A stretch of 6,191 nt of DNA from Magnetovibrio sp. (lineage in GTDB: Bacteria > Pseudomonadota > Alphaproteobacteria > Rhodospirillales > Magnetovibrionaceae), in the NCBI GenBank assembly GCA_016763895.1, contig JAESSV010000095.1, positions 1 through 6,191 on the forward strand, in the 5' to 3' direction. The notes below the pieces were generated by a model that made no database searches, was not told the origin of the DNA, and worked only from the letters and a program-made list of their open reading frames with translations. Of the stretch, positions 1 to 4,117 are shown in pieces. How positions within the stretch are numbered: the first letter of the stretch is position 1; every line of letters begins with the position of its first letter. The translations under genes were made by a program, and so were the position numbers.

Positions 1-955
1 AACGGTCGGGGTCTGCTTTGTAGGGAGCATAAATAAAAGGCGGATTGCCCGCTCGCCAACCCGATTTCCAAAAATATTGAAAAACCGATGCCGAAGAGAT
101 ATCAATTTCGGCCAAGACAAGCCTGCGGCTGCCCAACCGTTTATATTTTAAAAGTTTAACATTGGCTTTTGACATCGGTTTTTGACCATGAAAAATATCA
201 ACGATTAAAGCATCATAGTTTGTTTCTCTAAGTTTAAGAATGTATTCATAAACCTGTCCAAAGGCTTGTGAATTGTTCAAATACAAATAATTTTTTACAT
301 CCGCAATCGACATGACGTTGACCGGGTTGGCCTTATAGATTGAAGACGGAAATTTGGGGATTGATGAAAGGTTTGGGGCTTCGGCGACAAAGGGAATAAA
401 ACCTTTTTGAGCACTGTCTGCATATATTTTATCAACGTAGCCAGCCTCAGTGGAATATTCCATGTTGAACACCGGAATCCGCATCGATGCGACGGTCTTT
501 AAATTGTTGTTGCGGTATTCAAGCTGGGCGACCAGGGCTGGGTCCGGTTTGCCGTTCGGTGCCATCACCTTTTCATCCAAAAGATTGGTTTCCAAGATGC
601 CGTCCAAGGATCGCATATATGCGTTGGCCGGGTATCTTTGGGTTTCGTCATTCAGGTCAATTTTGTTGACCAAAGCCAGGCCATCTTGGGCAATCATGAT
701 AAAGTTGGGGTTAACGCGGTGCGCGAAACTGCTGAGGTTGGTCACAAAGTTGCGCATTTCTTCGCGAAAATGAATAATGACCGCAGGCTCAAAGGGATCA
801 ATCGGCTTAACCACTTCGACGAGTATTTCAGTGGTCGTGCGTGGGATGGGTTGGGTGGTTTGTGCGTATCCGTGCACCGGAGCACCTAAAACCAACCCCA
901 ACACCATTAGGCTCAGTTTTAAGGAGACAAAAAATGGGGTATTGGTTCTTTGCAT
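1..955 (-). CDS. Secreted TM1410/GH114-like putative glycoside hydrolase (3' end outside window)
   Basis: An uninterrupted minus-strand frame of 318 codons starts at ATG 955-953 and leaves the window at position 1 without a stop, so the C-terminus is missing. An in-frame TAA four codons upstream (967-965) makes this the first possible ATG. Residues 1-31 look like a signal peptide: a basic N-end, a hydrophobic core around 15-25 and a likely cut after Gly-Tyr-Ala, so the product is exported. The body resembles the MJ1477/TM1410 family of putative glycoside hydrolases related to GH114 endo-alpha-1,4-polygalactosaminidases, a TIM-barrel fold: VNPNFIMIAQDG (81-92), SLDGILETNLL (116-126), AQKGFIPFVAEAPNLSSIP (182-200), DVKNYLYLNN (219-228), NYDALIVDIF (246-255) and YFWKSGWRAGNPP (294-306). 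The substrate is unknown; a role in surface polysaccharide processing is only a family-level guess. The usual glycine-glutamate signature after the second half-barrel is changed here (see findings). No good ribosome site lies close to the ATG. Family assignment is from remembered consensus, without a search. Confidence 0.82.
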   Translation of the reverse strand, partial: MQRTNTPFFVSLKLSLMVLGLVLGAPVHGYAQTTQPIPRTTTEILVEVVKPIDPFEPAVIIHFREEMRNFVTNLSSFAHRVNPNFIMIAQDGLALVNKIDLNDETQRYPANAYMRSLDGILETNLLDEKVMAPNGKPDPALVAQLEYRNNNLKTVASMRIPVFNMEYSTEAGYVDKIYADSAQKGFIPFVAEAPNLSSIPKFPSSIYKANPVNVMSIADVKNYLYLNNSQAFGQVYEYILKLRETNYDALIVDIFHGQKPMSKANVKLLKYKRLGSRRLVLAEIDISSASVFQYFWKSGWRAGNPPFIYAPYKADPDR

Positions 956-963
956 GCGTAAAC

Positions 964-991
964 TTTATACCGATTCCTCTGTAAATGGCTA
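964..991 (-). promoter_or_regulatory. Candidate sigma70-type promoter for the TM1410-like gene, possibly leaderless
   Basis: Read on the minus strand, TATAAA (969-964) matches five of six -10 positions. TAGCCA (991-986) matches four of six -35 positions at a 16-bp spacing. The -10 box ends only 8 bases before the ATG at 955, so a start at the usual distance would give a leaderless or nearly leaderless mRNA. This agrees with the absence of a close Shine-Dalgarno sequence; the only purine-rich match, AGAGGA (980-975), is about 19 bases upstream. The call rests on consensus matching alone. Confidence 0.3.
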
Positions 992-1023
992 TGGTCCATA
1001 TTTCAGGGGAACCACTCAGAGGC

Positions 1024-1038
1024 AAGTCAATTTGACTT
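1024..1038. promoter_or_regulatory. Perfect 15-bp palindrome, candidate operator
   Basis: AAGTCAA (1024-1030) and TTGACTT (1032-1038) are exact reverse complements around a single central T. The right arm contains the candidate -35 box of the downstream operon (TTGACT, 1032-1037), and the element lies in the divergent intergenic region. A dimeric regulator bound here would cover the -35 element. No regulator gene is adjacent and the regulator is unknown. Confidence 0.4.
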
Positions 1039-1059
1039 CTTTTTGTTGAGGCTTATTCT
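1032..1059 (+). promoter_or_regulatory. Candidate sigma70-type promoter of the DUF3179-yceI-b561-mipZ operon
   Basis: TTGACT at 1032-1037 matches five of six -35 positions. After 16 bp, TATTCT at 1054-1059 matches four of six -10 positions. Transcription would start near 1066 and leave a leader of about 30 bases before the ATG at 1096, which includes the purine-rich AGGTAGAG (1081-1088). No comparably good promoter was noticed in the short gaps between the following genes, so this is the likely main promoter of the cluster. Confidence 0.45.
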
Positions 1060-1095
1060 GATTGTCTAATCCAGAGTTAAAGGTAGAGCAAAAAG

Positions 1096-2091
1096 ATGAA
1101 TTTACCGATAAAATTTGTCTCAGTCCTATCTTTTTTTTGTATGTACACGTTTTCTGCGCTGGCCGCGGACGTTCCAAATGGTTGGGTGCGGGCCTGGCCG
1201 GATACGGATTTTCATAAGCGTTCGATCGAGTTTTCCGAGGTGCTTTCGGGTGGCCCGCCAAAAGATGGCATTCCTTCCATCGATCATCCTAAGTTTATCG
1301 GCCTGTCTGAGGCCACGCATTTAACGGCAAACGAGCCCGTGATTGTGGTGTCACGGGGGGGCGAGACTAAAATCTATCCGTTACAAGTCTTGATCTGGCA
1401 CGAAATTGTGAATGATGTTGTCGGCGGCAAGCCGACCCTTGTGACCTATTGCCCCTTGTGCAATGCGGCTATTGTTTTTGATGCGCGGATAAAGGGGCAA
1501 AGCCTGACCTTTGGCACGACGGGAAAGCTTCGCAAATCGGACCTTATTATGTATGACCGGGAAACCCAAAGTTGGTGGCAACAGTTTATGGGCGAAGGTG
1601 TGGTTGGACACATGACAGGGCAATTGTTAACGATGCTGCCGGCGCGTCTTGAATCCTTTGCCATAGCCGCAAAAACGCACCCACATGCCAAGGTTTTGGT
1701 GCCGAACAATCCAAATATGCGAAAATATGGTCAAAATCCATATTTAGGATACGATACTTCACGTCGTCCTTTTTTGTTTGATGGGGAACTGCCCACCGAT
1801 ATTTTGCCGATGATGCGGGTGGTTGTCGTCGATGGTCGGGCTTGGAGCTTGCCGTACTTGCGAAAAAAAGGCCGTATTGAGTGGCATGATTTGACTTTGC
1901 AATGGTCTTCTGGACAAAGTTCAGCTCTTGATTTAAGAACCATTTCCCACGGTCGAGACGTGGGAAATATCGTTGTGCAACGCCAAACAAGTTCGGGCCC
2001 CGTTGACGTTGTTCATCACATTACATTTGCGTTCGTTTTTTATGCGTTTCACCCCAATGGTGAACTTGTTTCTGAAAATTTGAAGCTATAA
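1096..2091 (+). CDS. Exported DUF3179 domain-containing protein
   Basis: This is a 331-residue protein with a signal peptide (residues 1-23, hydrophobic core 8-21, likely cut after Ala-Leu-Ala), so it should act in the periplasm. The mature part carries the hallmarks of DUF3179: VIVVSRGGETKIYPLQVL (82-99), WHEIVND (101-107), TYCPLCNAAIVFD (117-129) with Cys119 and Cys122, the segment DRETQSWWQQFMGEGVVG (154-171), and a C-terminal ITFAFVFYAFHP (309-320). Length is normal for the family and the frame is intact. The biochemical function of DUF3179 is not established to my knowledge. The CxxC pair could bind metal or do thiol redox chemistry, but that is inference. The ATG at 1096 is preceded by AGGTAGAG (1081-1088), a usable ribosome site, and starts directly with the signal peptide. 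It is the first gene of a tight plus-strand run, 22 bp before the preferred yceI start, which suggests joint expression with YceI and cytochrome b561. Confidence 0.88.
   Translation: MNLPIKFVSVLSFFCMYTFSALAADVPNGWVRAWPDTDFHKRSIEFSEVLSGGPPKDGIPSIDHPKFIGLSEATHLTANEPVIVVSRGGETKIYPLQVLIWHEIVNDVVGGKPTLVTYCPLCNAAIVFDARIKGQSLTFGTTGKLRKSDLIMYDRETQSWWQQFMGEGVVGHMTGQLLTMLPARLESFAIAAKTHPHAKVLVPNNPNMRKYGQNPYLGYDTSRRPFLFDGELPTDILPMMRVVVVDGRAWSLPYLRKKGRIEWHDLTLQWSSGQSSALDLRTISHGRDVGNIVVQRQTSSGPVDVVHHITFAFVFYAFHPNGELVSENLKL
1942..1968 (+). repeat. Perfect 10-bp inverted repeat inside the DUF3179 gene
   Basis: ATTTCCCACG (1942-1951) and CGTGGGAAAT (1959-1968) are exact reverse complements separated by 7 bases, which would form a strong stem-loop in the mRNA. 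It lies within the coding sequence for residues 283-291, about 120 bp before the stop. It is not followed by a T-tract, so it does not look like an intrinsic terminator. It may be chance, or an mRNA processing or stability element. Confidence 0.6.
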
Positions 2092-2101
2092 ATCCATGAA
2101 T

Positions 2102-2107
2102 AGGGAG
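2102..2107 (+). promoter_or_regulatory. Ribosome binding site that decides the yceI start
   Basis: AGGGAG at 2102-2107 is a strong Shine-Dalgarno match placed 6 bases before the ATG at 2114. An earlier in-frame ATG at 2096 lies upstream of this site and has no such sequence before it. The start at 2114 also begins directly with the Met-Lys-Lys of a signal peptide. Confidence 0.75.
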
Positions 2108-2113
2108 ATCGAT

Positions 2114-2697
2114 ATGAAGAAACTTGGAACAGTCTGGTGCATTGCGGCCGGGCTCTTTTTGTCTATGGGCCTCTTTATGTCTATGGCAGGTCAAGCTTTT
2201 GCCCAAATCAATTACAAAATTGATTCTGCCCACACGTTTGTCGAGTTTCGCATCAGTCACTTGGGCTTTAGCTGGATGATCGGAACGTTTGATAAAGTTT
2301 CTGGTGAATTTAGCTATGATCCAAAATCTGGGGATGCACCGTCTGTTTTTGTGACCATTGATACCGCAAGCATCGATACGTCCCATGCGGAACGCGACAA
2401 ACATTTGCGCAGCCCTGATTTTTTAGATGTTGAAAAATTCCCGACGGCGACGTTTGTCAGTCATGGCTTTAAAGAGGGTGTGCTGTCAGGTGATTTGACC
2501 TTGCATGGCATCACCAAGGCTGTGCAATCCCCGTGAAGTTAATCGGGGAAGGCAAAGGCCGAAGAGGCGGCTATAATGCAGGCTTTGAAGGCGCCATCAC
2601 CATCGATCGCCGCGATTTTGGCCTGGATAAAAATTTGGGCCCTGCATCGTGGATTTTGGATTTGTTCTTTTCCATTGAAGGCAATAAAGTCGAGTAA
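2114..2697 (+). pseudogene. YceI family periplasmic polyisoprenoid-binding-like protein, broken by a one-base frameshift
   Basis: As sequenced, translation from ATG 2114 gives 140 residues and stops at TGA 2534-2536, in the middle of the YceI domain. The rest of the domain continues in the -1 frame from about 2530 to TAA 2695-2697. It begins VKLIGEGKGRRGGYNAGFEG and ends in AITIDRRDFG and ILDLFFSIEGNKVE, which are typical YceI C-terminal features. One extra C in the run 2529-2532 would join the halves into a normal 194-residue protein. Residues 1-30 form a signal peptide ending Gln-Ala-Phe-Ala. The mature part begins with the family-typical YKIDSAHTFVEFRISHLGFS (34-53) and contains SPDFLDVEKFPTATFVS (100-116) and GDLTLHGITK (126-135). 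Studied YceI proteins have a lipocalin-like barrel that binds long isoprenoid chains such as ubiquinone. The gene lies 3 bp before a cytochrome b561 gene, its usual partner. Whether the break is a real mutation or a sequence error is unresolved. Confidence 0.85.
2528..2549 (+). repeat. 6-bp inverted repeat at the yceI frameshift
   Basis: TCCCCG (2528-2533) and CGGGGA (2544-2549) are exact reverse complements around a 10-base loop that contains the premature TGA. The C4 run that would need one extra base is part of the left arm. A short GC-rich stem here could favour slippage in replication or a base-calling error. Confidence 0.5.
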
Positions 2698-2700
2698 AAT

Positions 2701-3243
2701 ATGGCCCTAAAAAATTCCCAAAATCATTTCGGGGTGATTGCCAAGTTTTTACATTGGTTAATCGCTTTGTTGATGATCGCCCTGATCGGGCTTGGGGCTT
2801 ATATGGTGACCTTAGATTATTATGATGATGAATGGTATGACGGCAGCTTGTTGCTGCACAAAGCCTTGGGCATGGTCGGCTTGGCGGTGGTGGGCCTTAA
2901 ATTCATATGGATGTTGAAAAACCCAAAGCCCGACGACTTGCCGACTTTGAAATCTTGGGAAAAACACGCGTCCGTTTTGGCTCACATAACTTTATTGGCC
3001 GTGATGTTTTTGATGCCGGTGACGGGGTATGTTGTATCGACGTCCGAAGGGGCGGGCATTGCCATGTTTGGTTTGTTTGAAGTCCCGGCCCTTTTTAAAA
3101 TATCCGCCGCCGTACGAGATATGGCTATCGCCATTCATTTCTATCTGGCTTATGGTGGAATGGCTTTGGTTCTGGTCCATGCCAGCGCTGCCTTAAAGCA
3201 TCACTTTATCAACAAAGACAAAACGTTACGGCGAATTTTGTGA
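2701..3243 (+). CDS. Cytochrome b561 family membrane protein (CybB/YceJ type)
   Basis: This 180-residue integral membrane protein has four predicted helices: about 12-36 (FLHWLIALLMIALIGLGAYM), 50-71, 91-111 and 141-166. The four histidines expected to hold two b-type hemes are His18 in helix 1 (LHW), His53 in helix 2 (LLHKALG), and His146 and His160 in helix 4. Their spacing (35, 93, 14) closely follows His13, His47, His137 and His151 of E. coli CybB. The family moves electrons across or within the cytoplasmic membrane, in CybB as a superoxide:ubiquinone oxidoreductase. The physiological donor and acceptor here are unknown. The ATG lies 3 bp after the restored yceI stop and has only a weak ribosome site, suggesting translational coupling to yceI; the yceI frameshift could then reduce its expression. 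Length and N- and C-ends are normal. The pairing with YceI recalls E. coli yceJ-yceI, with gene order reversed. Confidence 0.93.
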   Translation: MALKNSQNHFGVIAKFLHWLIALLMIALIGLGAYMVTLDYYDDEWYDGSLLLHKALGMVGLAVVGLKFIWMLKNPKPDDLPTLKSWEKHASVLAHITLLAVMFLMPVTGYVVSTSEGAGIAMFGLFEVPALFKISAAVRDMAIAIHFYLAYGGMALVLVHASAALKHHFINKDKTLRRIL

Positions 3244-3259
3244 CGAGATTGCTAAATAT

Positions 3260-4045
3260 ATGAACACACACATTATTGTTGTTGGAAATGAAAAGGGGGG
3301 CAGCGGCAAGTCCACCACGGTTATGCATTTGGCGGTGAGCCTTTTGCGCCAAGGCCGTTCTGTGGCTGTGGCGGACCTGGATGCACGGCAAGGCACCATT
3401 TCCAGATATTTTGAGAACCGCAGCCATTATATCGAATCCAGGGGGCTTAATTTACCGTTGCCAGAGCTTTTAACGCTTCGTCCTGAAGATGGCGGTGGTG
3501 ACGAAGAAGGCATCGAAGCCATGATTGCAGGTGTCCTTGAAGACGTGGGCAGGCGGGCAGAAGTGGTGATTTTTGATACGCCAGGCTCAGACACGTCCTT
3601 GTCTCGTATTGCGCACAGTTTTGCCGACACTTTGATTACCCCCATGAATGACAGCTTTATCGACCTTGATGTTTTGGCCCGCATAAATGTCAAAGACATG
3701 ACGATTCAAGGGCCCAGTCATTATGCTGAATTGGTCTGGGAACAACGCATCAAGCGGGCCAAGCGGGGCAACAAAGCCGCAGATTGGATCGTGATGCGCA
3801 ACCGTATGGGCCATACGATGTCTAAAAACAAACGAGAAATAGATCGATTGGTCGACGACCTTGCCAAACGGATCGGGTTTCGCACGGTCGCGGGCTTTTC
3901 AGAACGGGTGATTTTCAGAGAACTGTTTCACAAAGGCTTGACGTTAATGGACATTGCCGAAGTTAAAGGTGAGGGGGCTTTATCCATGTCTCACATTGCC
4001 GCTCGCCATGAAGTGAGAGCCTTGGTTGAAGCTTTGAAAATGTAA
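3260..4045 (+). CDS. mipZ: MipZ, ParA-like ATPase that positions the division plane
   Basis: This 261-residue P-loop ATPase closely resembles MipZ of Caulobacter over almost its full length. It has the deviant Walker A motif NEKGGSGKST (10-19) with Lys12 and Lys17, the segment VAVADLDARQGT (35-46), Walker B VVIFDTPGSD (102-111), and the MipZ-typical TPMNDSFIDLDVL (127-139), MRNRMGHT (179-186), KRIGFR (203-208) and VIFRELFHKGLTLMDI (217-232). Known MipZ proteins bind ParB near the chromosome origins, form a bipolar gradient as ATP-dependent dimers on DNA, and inhibit FtsZ assembly so that division occurs at midcell. It acts in the cytoplasm on the nucleoid. The C-terminal tail after about residue 250 is shorter than I recall for Caulobacter. 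The start lies 16 bp after the b561 stop with only a weak GAG-containing site upstream; ATG 3260 places the P-loop at the usual distance. No parA, parB or ftsZ is adjacent. Confidence 0.95.
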   Translation: MNTHIIVVGNEKGGSGKSTTVMHLAVSLLRQGRSVAVADLDARQGTISRYFENRSHYIESRGLNLPLPELLTLRPEDGGGDEEGIEAMIAGVLEDVGRRAEVVIFDTPGSDTSLSRIAHSFADTLITPMNDSFIDLDVLARINVKDMTIQGPSHYAELVWEQRIKRAKRGNKAADWIVMRNRMGHTMSKNKREIDRLVDDLAKRIGFRTVAGFSERVIFRELFHKGLTLMDIAEVKGEGALSMSHIAARHEVRALVEALKM

Positions 4046-4075
4046 ATGCCCCGCCACTTAAGGACGGGGCATTTT
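4044..4075. terminator. Intrinsic terminator between convergent genes, probably bidirectional
   Basis: AAATGCCCCG (4044-4053) pairs perfectly with CGGGGCATTT (4065-4074) over 10 bp around an 11-base loop, with a plus-strand T-run at 4072-4075. The left arm overlaps the mipZ stop codon. Read on the minus strand, the same stem ends in TTT followed by ACATTTT, and it lies about 44 bp after the receptor stop, so it may also end that transcript. Confidence 0.8.
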
Positions 4076-4117
4076 CGAGGAAAAGCGTGAGGGGGGAGAC
4101 GCCTTTCACTCAATGGG

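Noticed and set aside
450..889. Plus-strand open frames of 83-107 codons near the left edge
   Set aside because: They lie opposite the TM1410-like gene, which has a signal peptide and family motifs; they show none.
1586..1990. Minus-strand open frame of 134 codons opposite the DUF3179 gene
   Set aside because: The plus strand carries a clear conserved protein; the antisense translation has no recognisable features.
2096..2113. Start of yceI at the earlier in-frame ATG 2096
   Set aside because: The strong AGGGAG site lies after this ATG and at the correct distance before ATG 2114, which also gives a standard signal peptide.
2525..2540. Programmed -1 ribosomal frameshift in yceI producing a full-length protein
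   Set aside because: The site CAATCCCCGTGA is not a canonical slippery heptamer and I know of no YceI protein made that way. A one-base indel in the C run is simpler, although the adjacent hairpin keeps the idea from being excluded completely.
4076..4117. Second terminator for the receptor formed by GCGT/ACGC around 4085-4106
   Set aside because: The stem is only about 4 bp; the nearby 10-bp hairpin at 4044-4074 is a much better candidate.
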